A stretch of DNA of 64,000 nt from Candidatus Gastranaerophilales bacterium (GCA_944323595.1 CALUTF010000003.1:1-64000); one strand, 5' to 3'. Positions 1-8,745 are shown, counted from the stretch's first letter. The notes: generated by a model from the sequence alone, not told the origin. Made by a program: numbers and translations.

Positions 1-3000
1 AACTTGTCAGCCCAGTTACGTTGAACACCAACCCCGTATTCAACATAAGGTTTAACACTCATTTCAGGAAGCTTAACATTGTTAGCTGTAACTTTGGATT
101 CATTCATTAAGTTCCAGACCATACCAACAGAAGCGTACGGCTGCCAACCGCCTTTGAGGTTTGCAATGAATCTTACACTAGGGTTCAATTGAATAGTGTG
201 CAACGGGTCACTTTCTATGCTGACCCCTGCAGCGTTCTTGTAATCAAAGGTGTTAACGAAAGTATAAGACAAGAACATAATCGGCTGGATAATGAACTTA
301 CCGTCTTTAAATTCAAAGTTGTACCCTGTTTTAGAACCAACACCAGCAAGAAGAGAAGTATAATCTTCTTTACCGTACATAGTGTGAGATTCACCAACAG
401 AAGCACCTGCGGATGCAGTGATAGCAGTCCAGAAGTTACCTTTGTAGAAAGTTTCGGTGAAGCCTAACAGTCCTCCGTTCATAGTAGTATCGACGCCGGA
501 GTAATTCAAAGAAGAACCCATGTAACCGGCATAACCAGTGAAGATTCTGCTCCAGCCGTTTTTCATTTCTTTGAAATCACCGTCAAAGCCTACAAGAGAA
601 CCATAAGTGATGGCATCAACTTTCGGACCGTTTTTAATGTTCATGGTTTCAAAAGTGGTGTAAGGTCTGAACCAGACAGCATTGTTATGAAGCTGATCAG
701 CGTATGACGGCATATTATCGTTAAAATCAGTACTTAATGCATATTTGTTAGCATTGATTTTAGCGTATCTTTCCATAGATGGTAATTGAGTAAATGCGTC
801 AGCGTGTTCAAAGACGTATTTGAACGCTTCGTTCATAGCAGCCTGGCCTGCAGCGAGGTTACCGACAGGGGTAGCCAGAACAGCAGGGTTAAATGCGTCA
901 GACGGGTTGCCTGTGGTTCCGCCACCTGTAGGCGGAATAGGTAAATTAGGTTCATCCGGTTCATCGGGCTCGTCAGGCAGAATAATGTCACCTTTGGCAA
1001 AAACGAAGTAACCGCCGTCGCCTTTACCGTCGTATTGATTGTCTTTGTCGTAGATAACATTGTATTTGTATATAGGTGTGTAAGCAGTTGTTTGGAAGCT
1101 GTCGGGAAGATCCCCTGTGCCACCTGAGATAGCGTTAACAACGTTATTTTTTAGGTCAGGTTCAGCGAAATAGACAGCGGTGACGGATTCACCCTCAACT
1201 GCGTCTGACAAAAGATTCATGCCGATAACGTTAATGTTTCCTGTATGTTCACCGTATTCAGCAGCAGTAAATCTATCCATTTCTTTGTTAGCTAAATCGA
1301 CGTCTGCTGCGAAATTAACATCGCCTGAGACAGTCAGATTATTGAGAGCAGAGATGCCTGCGGAGTCATTAACCATAGACATAAAACCGCTTTTCAGGTT
1401 CAGATTGTTGCCGTCGAAGATGTTGTCGCGGGCGCCGAGGTACAAATTAGTATTTTCAAGGCTAATGTTCACTGGCGCTTGTGCTGTTACATTTCCCTCG
1501 TCGTCGTATTCGTGTGCAGTTACGTCGTTGTTTAAGATAACTTTACCTGTTTCATCACCAGTGATATTGAGAGAATAACCGGTGTTATCGCTTGATTCCG
1601 TTGTACTTTGTTTATTCGTCATATACAGAAATCCATGCTCGTACGCACTTTCAAGAATTTCTTCATCAGACAGATTTCCCCAATTATCATCTGCCCAATA
1701 GGGCGGATCGTTTTTAATTTTCTCAAGAAATTCTTCAATACTTTCGGAGTAATAGGTGTTGTACCTGTCAGCAACCAAATCTCCAGTAGTCGTAGTAGTA
1801 ACAGTAGAGTTTAAGTCACCGTCAATGGCGTCATCAAACAGAATAGTTCCGTTAGAAACCGCATTCAGTGTTAAATCAGGAACACTAATTTGTGTAATTC
1901 GTTCTGTTGTGACAGTTTGAGTGTTTATAGATGTAACTTTATCCTGTTGTTTTACGCTGCTAACTCCGCCTAAATATATAGCGTTAGGCGTTTGTACGCC
2001 TTTTGATTCAGTATAATTGCCTGAAAAAACACTTTGTCCTCCGTCTTTCGCAATAATATTCAGGTCAGCTGTTGAATATATTGCGCCACCTTTGGCTTCT
2101 CCGTTTTCAGATTTGGCATAGTTGTTGTAGAAAGAGGTATTAATAATGCCGCCATCTTCAGAACCTATTGTTTTTGTATTATAAATAGCCCCGCCGTACG
2201 CAGCAGTATATCCGCTTACATAATTGTTTACAAAGGTAGTTTCAATGTCGTCAAGTTGTCCGTTGTTAAAAATAGCACCACCGCCTGCACCGCCTTGTTC
2301 ACTGATTGCAGAGTTAGATATAAACTGTTCCGCATCCAGAGTTTCTATTTTACCGATAGCATAGTTGTTATAGCTGTCATAGTAATCGCTAATATAGATG
2401 GCACCGCCGCTTGCTCCAGTTATTCCCTCAGCAGAATTGTTAACAAAATTGCCCTTTATTTTATTGATGCGTGCAGAATCAATATAAATACCACCTCCGC
2501 TGGCAATGTCACCAATTGCTTTATTTTCTTCAAAGTTGCCGGTGATTTCGCCTATAGTGATTTCACTGGCGGTTACATTTTCACCTCCTAATCCTGCAAA
2601 AATAGCACCACCTCTTGCAGTTCCTTGTAGTGATTTAATAATATTCTTTGTAAAATTACCATTTATAGTGCCGGTAACACTATTTATATTACTAGGGTAT
2701 CCGCGCAGAAATGCAACAGCACCGCCACCGCTATTGGGATTATCATAAGAAGAAATTTCCTTTTCATTTTGTATAAAATTAGAGTTGATGCTATTTATTT
2801 CTCCTTGCTGAAAAATTGCTTGACCATTCCCAATAAAATCACCGGTAATATTACCGATGGTGCCGTGGTTTGAGATAGCAATCTCATTATTATTGATAAA
2901 ATTGCCTGTTATATTATTTATTTTGTCAGGGTTCTGTATAGCTGTACCATTATTGTAAAATTCTGCAGTAATATTGTTAATAAGTCCGTCGTTCCGGATT

Positions 3001-5036
3001 GCGTAACGTTCATTATCAATAAATAGTCCGTTAATATTACTTCCGTTTGTGCTTCCTATGTCAATAGCATTTCTATTACCAATGAAATCACCGGTAATGT
3101 CGCCAACTATACCGAAAACATTTATCCCAGTACCATTATTAATAAAATCACCGGTGATATTACCTATTACCCCACTGCTGGAAATACCATAACCGTTTCC
3201 AATGAAGTTACCGGTAACATTCCCAATTACACCATCGTAGTTGCGAATACCACCACTGTTTCCAATGAAGTTGCCTGTAATATCGCCAATTTTTGCAGAA
3301 CCCTCAGGTGCATCATAGTCTTGCTCATTATAAATAGCATCATAATAATTATTAATAAAATTACCTGTAATATTACCTATTTCAGCTATGGAGCCTTGAT
3401 TATCATAGGAATCATAATAATTATGGATAACACCACTTGCAACATACATTGAATTGCCAACAAAATTACCTGTAATATCTCCGATTTTACCGCTATTACT
3501 TATCGTTCCATCAGAAGCGTAATTATTAATAAAATCTGCATTAATATCTCCAATGGTGGCACCTACGTTGTTATAAATGGCTCCGCCTTCTGAATCTGCT
3601 GTGTTATCAATAAAAGTACCTGTGATACCACCAATAGTACCATCATTATAAATCGCCCCGCCATAGCGAGCGCTATTACCAACAAAATTCCCGTTAATAT
3701 TTGAGATTGTGCCGGCATTATAGAGAGCTCCGCCATGACGCTGATAATAATCTCCATTGATGGAATTGTTAATAAAATCAGCATTGAGATTGGTTATATT
3801 ACCGGCATTATAGAGAGCTCCGCCATGACGCTGATAATAACCTCCATTGATGGAATTGTTAATAAAATCAGCATTGAGATTGGTTATATTACCGGCATTA
3901 TAAAGTGCACCACCATAACTATAATTAGAATTAGAATATAATGGGCTATTGATAGAATTGTTGCTGAAAGTGGCATTGAGATTAGTTATACTGCCTGAAT
4001 TATAAAGAGCCCCACCGTATACGTTATTGTAGTTGCTTGCCGCGGACGCCGAGTTGTTGTAAAAATCTGCGTTAAGGTTTGTAATATTGCCAGAATTGTA
4101 TAACGCACCGCCGTGAGCGTATACTGTTCCATCATCATAGTAACCCTCATTAATAGTAGAGGTAATAGAATTATTAATAAAGGTCCCGCTGATAGTCTCA
4201 ATGCTAGCAGAGTTGTTCAATGCACCCCCCAGAATGTCAACATAGGCATCTTTCCCACTGGAATCTGAGGTCCCATCGCCATAAACATTCAGAGTAATAT
4301 TAGTTATGTTGTCTTGAAAGAGTACATTTTCAAAATTTGTAACGCCTGACACTCCTCCAATATGTTGGTAATGGCTGCTTGAAGTACCATCAGGATTTTC
4401 CAGAGTAACCGGCTGCACCTGATTGATGTATTCAGCAGAATAACTGCCGCCATCAGGTGCTGTTGTTTCGGATGAATTGTATTTGTAAGTAATAGTCTGC
4501 CCTATAGGTGTCGTCGGATCCTGAACAAATTCATTGTCGCCATCCTCGTCTTTCTGCCAACCGAAAGTAAGAGTAACATCGCCGTTCGGATCCCCGTATT
4601 CGGTTTGTTTGAGGTTCATTTGATAGTAAACAGGCGTAAACTCTCCTGTTTCGCTATTATAATTGAATTTAGTAATAATGTTGTCGCCTGTTGGTGCAGC
4701 CCCGTCCGCCCCTGCAGGAACTTCTGTCAAAGTGTATGCGCTTTCGGGCGCTAAAATAGAGCCGCTTTGGACAAGGTTCCCCTCGTCATCATATTCTGTT
4801 TGAGGGATTTGGACATTGTTTTCGTGCAAATAGTCTAAAGTAGGCTTATTGAGCGGAATTTTACTCAAATCGACATCAGCAAGTTCTGCCGCTCCAGCGC
4901 CGGAAAAACTAAAACCAAAGCAGCCGACAAGTGTTGCAATACAAAGGGTACGGGAGTTCAATTTGCCCCCCCCCCTTTCTGAGAAAAGGCTATTATTGCT
5001 TAATTTGGGCAGTGTAGTAAAAACCGTGTTTGACAT
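1..5036 (-). CDS. Giant Pmp-like autotransporter adhesin (C-terminus beyond left edge)
   Basis: The minus strand is open from the ATG at 5036 through position 1, about 1678 codons with no stop. An AGGA lies 7 nt before the start; a second in-frame ATG at 5042 is too close to that site. Visible order: a 25-residue leader ending in a run encoded by G10; a signal peptide (hydrophobic TLVGCFGFSF, then GAGAAE); a spacer to about residue 250; many short beta-helix repeats of the form GGA(L/I)YN..G.I..(L/I)..F..N(N/S) to about residue 1050; further beta-rich passenger; a Pro/Asp/Glu linker (EPDEPDEPNLPIPP) near residue 1360; and from about 1380 a region rich in aromatic beta-strands that looks like an outer-membrane barrel, cut by the window edge. 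GGAI and FxxN repeats are the hallmark of chlamydial polymorphic membrane proteins. Role inferred: surface-exposed adhesin. The autotransporter call is firm; ligand and substrate are unknown. Confidence 0.85.
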   Translation of the reverse strand, partial: MSNTVFTTLPKLSNNSLFSERGGGKLNSRTLCIATLVGCFGFSFSGAGAAELADVDLSKIPLNKPTLDYLHENNVQIPQTEYDDEGNLVQSGSILAPESAYTLTEVPAGADGAAPTGDNIITKFNYNSETGEFTPVYYQMNLKQTEYGDPNGDVTLTFGWQKDEDGDNEFVQDPTTPIGQTITYKYNSSETTAPDGGSYSAEYINQVQPVTLENPDGTSSSHYQHIGGVSGVTNFENVLFQDNITNITLNVYGDGTSDSSGKDAYVDILGGALNNSASIETISGTFINNSITSTINEGYYDDGTVYAHGGALYNSGNITNLNADFYNNSASAASNYNNVYGGALYNSGSITNLNATFSNNSINSPLYSNSNYSYGGALYNAGNITNLNADFINNSINGGYYQRHGGALYNAGNITNLNADFINNSINGDYYQRHGGALYNAGTISNINGNFVGNSARYGGAIYNDGTIGGITGTFIDNTADSEGGAIYNNVGATIGDINADFINNYASDGTISNSGKIGDITGNFVGNSMYVASGVIHNYYDSYDNQGSIAEIGNITGNFINNYYDAIYNEQDYDAPEGSAKIGDITGNFIGNSGGIRNYDGVIGNVTGNFIGNGYGISSSGVIGNITGDFINNGTGINVFGIVGDITGDFIGNRNAIDIGSTNGSNINGLFIDNERYAIRNDGLINNITAEFYNNGTAIQNPDKINNITGNFINNNEIAISNHGTIGNITGDFIGNGQAIFQQGEINSINSNFIQNEKEISSYDNPNSGGGAVAFLRGYPSNINSVTGTINGNFTKNIIKSLQGTARGGAIFAGLGGENVTASEITIGEITGNFEENKAIGDIASGGGIYIDSARINKIKGNFVNNSAEGITGASGGAIYISDYYDSYNNYAIGKIETLDAEQFISNSAISEQGGAGGGAIFNNGQLDDIETTFVNNYVSGYTAAYGGAIYNTKTIGSEDGGIINTSFYNNYAKSENGEAKGGAIYSTADLNIIAKDGGQSVFSGNYTESKGVQTPNAIYLGGVSSVKQQDKVTSINTQTVTTERITQISVPDLTLNAVSNGTILFDDAIDGDLNSTVTTTTTGDLVADRYNTYYSESIEEFLEKIKNDPPYWADDNWGNLSDEEILESAYEHGFLYMTNKQSTTESSDNTGYSLNITGDETGKVILNNDVTAHEYDDEGNVTAQAPVNISLENTNLYLGARDNIFDGNNLNLKSGFMSMVNDSAGISALNNLTVSGDVNFAADVDLANKEMDRFTAAEYGEHTGNINVIGMNLLSDAVEGESVTAVYFAEPDLKNNVVNAISGGTGDLPDSFQTTAYTPIYKYNVIYDKDNQYDGKGDGGYFVFAKGDIILPDEPDEPDEPNLPIPPTGGGTTGNPSDAFNPAVLATPVGNLAAGQAAMNEAFKYVFEHADAFTQLPSMERYAKINANKYALSTDFNDNMPSYADQLHNNAVWFRPYTTFETMNIKNGPKVDAITYGSLVGFDGDFKEMKNGWSRIFTGYAGYMGSSLNYSGVDTTMNGGLLGFTETFYKGNFWTAITASAGASVGESHTMYGKEDYTSLLAGVGSKTGYNFEFKDGKFIIQPIMFLSYTFVNTFDYKNAAGVSIESDPLHTIQLNPSVRFIANLKGGWQPYASVGMVWNLMNESKVTANNVKLPEMSVKPYVEYGVGVQRNWADK
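3721..3900. repeat. Tandem 90-bp duplication inside the adhesin repeat array
   Basis: 3721-3810 and 3811-3900 are identical except for one base (T at 3751, C at 3841). Each encodes 30 residues containing GGALYNAGNITNLNADF. The neighbouring repeats are clearly more diverged, so this is a recent, in-frame unit duplication. Confidence 0.95.
4966..4975 (-). repeat. G10 homopolymer at the 5' end of the adhesin gene
   Basis: Ten consecutive C on the given strand (G10 in the coding strand) encode part of an Arg-Gly-Gly-Gly stretch about 20 codons after the ATG and just before the signal peptide. Loss or gain of one G would frameshift the gene. The tract also lies 4 nt before an in-frame TTG (4961), which would place a start directly before the signal peptide with the G tract as its ribosome-binding site. 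Confidence 0.8.
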
Positions 5037-5070
5037 AAACATATCCTCGCAAGATAAAGTATATATCTAT

Positions 5071-5099
5071 ACTATATACTATATTTTATAAAAATTCAA
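5071..5099 (-). promoter_or_regulatory. Predicted promoter of the adhesin gene
   Basis: On the minus strand there is TTGAAT (5094-5099), 17 nt, then TATAGT (5071-5076). This would give a leader of about 28 nt carrying the GAGGA ribosome site. It lies in a very AT-rich stretch, so other -10 choices are possible. Confidence 0.45.
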
Positions 5100-5420
5100 G
5101 TGTTTAGAGTGCACATTTAATAAAAATTTACAAAACGAATGGGCTTAGTTAGGGGTATTTGTAAAGTGTGGCAAAGGTTTTCGACAGAAAAAAGTTTTTT
5201 AAGAAAAGATTAAGAAATATGTAGAATTGTTAAGGAAATGCCACATCAAGGGGCAAGGCTTTCCCCACATCTTACCTCACCCCTAAAAGCCCCTCACCCT
5301 ACCCCTCTCCCCCACAGAGGTCAATCTGACGGGGGAGGGAAATGCAACTCCAGCCTTGAGGAGTCGTTCTGATGCAAACGTAACGTTTGCACCTCACCCC
5401 TACCCCCCTCACCCTACCCC

Positions 5421-5550
5421 TGTCTTGGATTTGCTCCACGCTCACGGAGCCTCGACAAGAAGCCTGCGGCTAAGCAGTCTCGTTCCGTTCGCTATCCGGA
5501 CTAACTCCGTGTCGTCCGTCCGCAAATCCGCTCTCCTACTAAGGAGAGGG
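5421..5550. repeat. 130-bp direct repeat, copy 1
   Basis: It matches 5684-5813 at 127 of 130 positions. It has nested inverted repeats: GGATTTGC (5427-5434) pairs with GCAAATCC (5522-5529), and inside that CACGGAG (5443-5449) pairs with CTCCGTG (5505-5511). As RNA or single-stranded DNA it could fold into one long interrupted stem. Its last 20 bases form the GC-rich hairpin that starts the 136-bp element. Confidence 0.9.
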
Positions 5551-5666
5551 AACTCTTTATTTCTCCAAAAGCCGGCATTACAAAGATATTCAAAATTTTT
5601 TGAACACCTAATACAGGCGACTTTGCCGATATTGAAGAGTAGTATTGATGCAAACGTGACGTTTGT
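5531..5666 (+). repeat. Dispersed hairpin-palindrome element, copy 1 (136 bp)
   Basis: It begins with the hairpin CTCTCCT/AGGAGAG, continues through a core with AAAAGCCG, TTTTTTGAA, AGGCGA and TTGAAGAGT, and ends with the palindrome GCAAACGTGACGTTTGT at 5650-5666. The complement of 25255-25390 has the same length, the same order and recognisably the same core. Confidence 0.8.
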
Positions 5667-5683
5667 ACCTCACCCCTGCCCCC

Positions 5684-5813
5684 TGTCTTGGATTTGCTCC
5701 ACGCTCACGGAGACTCGACAAAAAGCCTGCGGCTAAGCAGTCTCGTTCCGTTCGCTATCCGGACTAACTCCGTGTCGTCCGTCCGCAAATCCGCTCTCCT
5801 ACTAAGGCGAGGG
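5684..5813. repeat. 130-bp direct repeat, copy 2
   Basis: Near-identical to 5421-5550, with three substitutions. All nested inverted arms are kept; one substitution falls in the terminal hairpin (AGGCGAG instead of AGGAGAG). Confidence 0.9.
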
Positions 5814-6014
5814 GAATAAAGTCCGTCATACTGATGCAAACATTATGTTTGCTGCAGGAAAGTTCGGAAACGTAGTTTCTGATCACTCGTTTCATTTGGA
5901 CGCGTTTTTCTCTTTCTTTGGTTGCGTTTCTTTCTCTTTTACTCGCAATAAAAGAGAAAGAAATGAACATGAAAGAAGAAAGTTATGTTTGTGCCTAACA
6001 CCCCCTCCCTTAGT

Positions 6015-6107
6015 CCCTCCCCTCGAGGGGGCGGGAAACACAATTTTATATAAAAGCCGCCAATACAAAGATATTTAAAACTTTTTGAACACCTATTACA
6101 GGCGACT
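6015..6107 (+). repeat. Partial copy of the dispersed element
   Basis: A GC-rich hairpin (6015-6035) is followed at 6052-6107 by a core close to 5567-5622: AAAAGCCG, then TACAAAGATATT, TTTTTGAACACCTA and ACAGGCGACT. It lacks the terminal GCAAAC palindrome. Confidence 0.75.
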
Positions 6108-6138
6108 ACTTGAAAGTTTGGGCGTCGTTGTTACAAAC

Positions 6139-6167
6139 TTGTATCATATTTTTATTTGCTGTATAAT
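6139..6167 (+). promoter_or_regulatory. Predicted hppA promoter
   Basis: TTGTAT (6139-6144), a 17-nt spacer, and a perfect TATAAT (6162-6167), about 40 nt before the chosen hppA start. Confidence 0.6.
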
Positions 6168-6206
6168 ATGCATCGTAAACTTGTACTTTTAGTGAAGGAG
6201 AGAATT

Positions 6207-8645
6207 ATGACTAAAATGTTCAATTTACCAAAATCAATGTTTGCTTTATTAGCTGCATTGCTGGTTGGTATCACTCCTGCTTGTGCGGGAGAAGCTGATT
6301 TGGTAGTTCCAAATATTCTCCAATCATCACCTGAAAGTTTTAATCTCCTTATGATTGGGATTATAATTTCGGTTATCGGTGTAATATTTGGATTTATCGA
6401 ATTTTTGAGAATTAAAGCTCTACCGGTTCACCATGCCATGGCTGATATCGGTAACACAATTTTCGAAACTTGCAAAACTTACTTGATTCAACAAGGTAAG
6501 TTTTTGTTAGTTTTAGAGGTATTAATCGGTCTGTGTATCGCTTTTTACTTCGGTTATTTGCAACATATGGGGTTAACCGGTGTATTGACAATTTTGGGGT
6601 GGTCAGTTATCGGTATCCTCGGTTCTTACGCAGTAGCTTGGTTTGGTATCAGAATGAATACTCTTGCTAACTCAAGAACCGCTTTTGCTTCTTTAAAGGG
6701 TGATCCTTTAAATATCATGAATATACCTTTAAAAGCCGGTATGAGTATCGGTGTATTGCTGGTATCTGTTGAATTAATCATGATGTTGACAATTCTTTTA
6801 TTCGTACCGGGGCATCTTGCAGGTGCCTGCTTCATCGGTTTTGCTATCGGTGAATCATTGGGTGCTTCTGCACTTCGTGTTGCCGGCGGTATCTTTACAA
6901 AGATTGCCGATATCGGTTCTGACTTGATGAAAATTCAATTTGGTATTAAGGAAGATGATCCGCGTAACCCGGGTGTAATTGCGGATTGTACAGGTGATAA
7001 TGCCGGAGATTCTATCGGACCTACTGCTGACGGTTTTGAAACATACGGTGTAACTGGTGTTGCTCTTGTTTCATTTATTCTGCTCGGTGTAGCTCCTGAA
7101 TATCAGGTTAAATTATTAACCTGGATTTTCACAATGAGATTTTTGATGATTGTAACTTCTGTTGTTGCATACTGGATTAACAATGTTGTTGACAGAATTT
7201 ACGCTGCAAAAACTCAAAAATTTGATTTTGAACAACCTTTGACCAACCTTGTTTGGTTAACTTCTATATTATCAATCGGTATGACTTTTGGCGTAAGCCA
7301 CTGGTTATTATCAGGTTTGGGCGGCAATTTGTGGTTGATTCTTTCATCAATCATTTCTTGCGGTACTTTAGGTGCAGCTTTGATTCCTGAATTTACTAAA
7401 ATCTTCACTTCACCTAAAGCTAAACATACTGAAGAAGTTGTTACTGCTTCAAAAGAAGGCGGTGCATCTTTGACAATCCTTTCCGGTATTGTTGCTGGTA
7501 ACTTCTCAGCATTCTGGATTGGTATGGTTATCGTATTGTTGATGGCTCTTGCTTATGTTGCAAGTACTCATATTCCTTACGATATTATGATTTATTCTTC
7601 AGTATTTGCTTTTGGTCTTGTAGCATTTGGTTTCCTTGGTATGGGGCCTGTTACTATTGCAGTTGACAGCTACGGACCTGTTACTGATAACGCTCAATCA
7701 GTTTACGAATTATCATTGATTGAGGAAATTCCTAACGTCAAAGATGAAATTCAAAAAGATTTTGGTTTTGAAGCTAACTTTGATGTTGCTAAAAAATATC
7801 TTGAAGAAAACGACGGCGCAGGTAACACATTTAAAGCTACATCAAAACCTGTACTTATCGGTACAGCTGTAGTTGGTGCTACTACAATGATATTCTCATT
7901 GATTTTGGTTATCCAAAATACACTGGGAATTCAGCCTGAAATGATTTTGAACTTATTGAACCCTTACACTCTGCTTGGTTTATTAACCGGTGGTGCTGTT
8001 ATTTACTGGTTCTCAGGTGCTTCTATGCAGGCTGTTACTACAGGCGCATACAGAGCAACAGAATACATCAAGGATAACATTAAACTTGATGATGCCGCTT
8101 CAAAATCAGCTAACGTGGCAAATTCAAAAGAAGTTGTTAAAATTTGTACTCAATATGCTCAAAAGGGTATGTTTAACATCTTCATTTCATTGTTTGCATT
8201 TGCGTTAGCATTTGCATGTCTATCAGCTCCGCTGCTTCAAAAATGTACTGCAGGTTTAGACAACAGACCTGTATCATTCTTTGTAAGCTATCTGATTGCA
8301 ATTGCAGTATTTGGTTTGTTCCAGGCTGTATTTATGGCAAATGCAGGCGGATGCTGGGATAACGCTAAGAAAATCGTTGAAGTTGATATGCAGGAAAAAG
8401 GTACACCGCTTCACGAAGCTACGGTTGTTGGTGATACTGTTGGTGATCCGTTCAAGGATACATCTTCTGTTGCAATGAACCCGATTATCAAATTCACAAC
8501 ATTATTCGGTTTGCTTGCTATGGAAATTGCTATTAGCGAAGCATTCAGAAGTGTTGCGCCGATTGCTGGATGGATATTCCTCGTTATCGGTTTGATTTTC
8601 GTTATCCGTTCATTCTATGCAATGAGAATACCTTCTAAAAAATAG
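6207..8645 (+). CDS. hppA: Membrane-bound proton-translocating pyrophosphatase
   Basis: An integral membrane protein of 812 residues that couples hydrolysis of pyrophosphate to ion export. The ATG at 6207 is chosen because AAGGAG precedes it by 6 nt; an upstream in-frame ATG at 6156 lies in the promoter. It shows the family core: GGIFTKIADIGSDL, then EDDPRNPGVIADCTGDNAGD (substrate and Mg binding) and a late GDTVGDPFKDT motif. The sequence GNTFKAT near residue 545 carries Lys where K+-dependent members carry Ala, so the K+-independent class, usually proton pumps, is likely. Some core positions differ from plant and proteobacterial forms (GPTADGFETYG). In an anaerobe it would recover energy from biosynthetic pyrophosphate. 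It stands alone, followed by a strong terminator. Confidence 0.93.
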   Translation: MTKMFNLPKSMFALLAALLVGITPACAGEADLVVPNILQSSPESFNLLMIGIIISVIGVIFGFIEFLRIKALPVHHAMADIGNTIFETCKTYLIQQGKFLLVLEVLIGLCIAFYFGYLQHMGLTGVLTILGWSVIGILGSYAVAWFGIRMNTLANSRTAFASLKGDPLNIMNIPLKAGMSIGVLLVSVELIMMLTILLFVPGHLAGACFIGFAIGESLGASALRVAGGIFTKIADIGSDLMKIQFGIKEDDPRNPGVIADCTGDNAGDSIGPTADGFETYGVTGVALVSFILLGVAPEYQVKLLTWIFTMRFLMIVTSVVAYWINNVVDRIYAAKTQKFDFEQPLTNLVWLTSILSIGMTFGVSHWLLSGLGGNLWLILSSIISCGTLGAALIPEFTKIFTSPKAKHTEEVVTASKEGGASLTILSGIVAGNFSAFWIGMVIVLLMALAYVASTHIPYDIMIYSSVFAFGLVAFGFLGMGPVTIAVDSYGPVTDNAQSVYELSLIEEIPNVKDEIQKDFGFEANFDVAKKYLEENDGAGNTFKATSKPVLIGTAVVGATTMIFSLILVIQNTLGIQPEMILNLLNPYTLLGLLTGGAVIYWFSGASMQAVTTGAYRATEYIKDNIKLDDAASKSANVANSKEVVKICTQYAQKGMFNIFISLFAFALAFACLSAPLLQKCTAGLDNRPVSFFVSYLIAIAVFGLFQAVFMANAGGCWDNAKKIVEVDMQEKGTPLHEATVVGDTVGDPFKDTSSVAMNPIIKFTTLFGLLAMEIAISEAFRSVAPIAGWIFLVIGLIFVIRSFYAMRIPSKK

Positions 8646-8671
8646 ATTAGAGCGTATTTAAAATAATGAAA

Positions 8672-8708
8672 CAGGTGTAAAGTTATATGGACTTTACACC
8701 TGCTTTTC
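8672..8708 (+). terminator. Rho-independent terminator after hppA
   Basis: CAGGTGTAAAGT (8672-8683) pairs perfectly with ACTTTACACCTG (8691-8702), followed by CTTTTC. Confidence 0.85.
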
Positions 8709-8745
8709 TAATCACACCAATAATAGGATTCATTACAATGTAGTA

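Larger units (their letters stand above)
5043..6206. other. Gene-free 1.1-kb divergent region made of palindromes and repeats
   Basis: No convincing gene lies between the adhesin start (5036, minus) and hppA (6207, plus). Short open frames here (5356-5736, 5845-6078) run through repeat copies, lack ribosome sites and have low-complexity products. The region holds the adhesin promoter; four GC-rich hairpins (5303-5339, 5531-5548, 5794-5811, 6015-6035); three GCAAAC palindromes (5374-5390, 5650-5666, 5836-5852); a 130-bp direct repeat (5421-5550 and 5684-5813); and the hppA promoter. Local G+C is much higher than in the flanking genes. Confidence 0.8.

Noticed and set aside
2800-3900. Regularly spaced similar units resembling a CRISPR array
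   Set aside because: They are in-frame, degenerate protein repeats of the adhesin read on the minus strand, with no invariant repeat and no cas genes.
5356-6078. Open frames 5356-5736 and 5845-6078 as genes
   Set aside because: They run through the 130-bp repeats and hairpins, lack ribosome sites, and encode low-complexity products.
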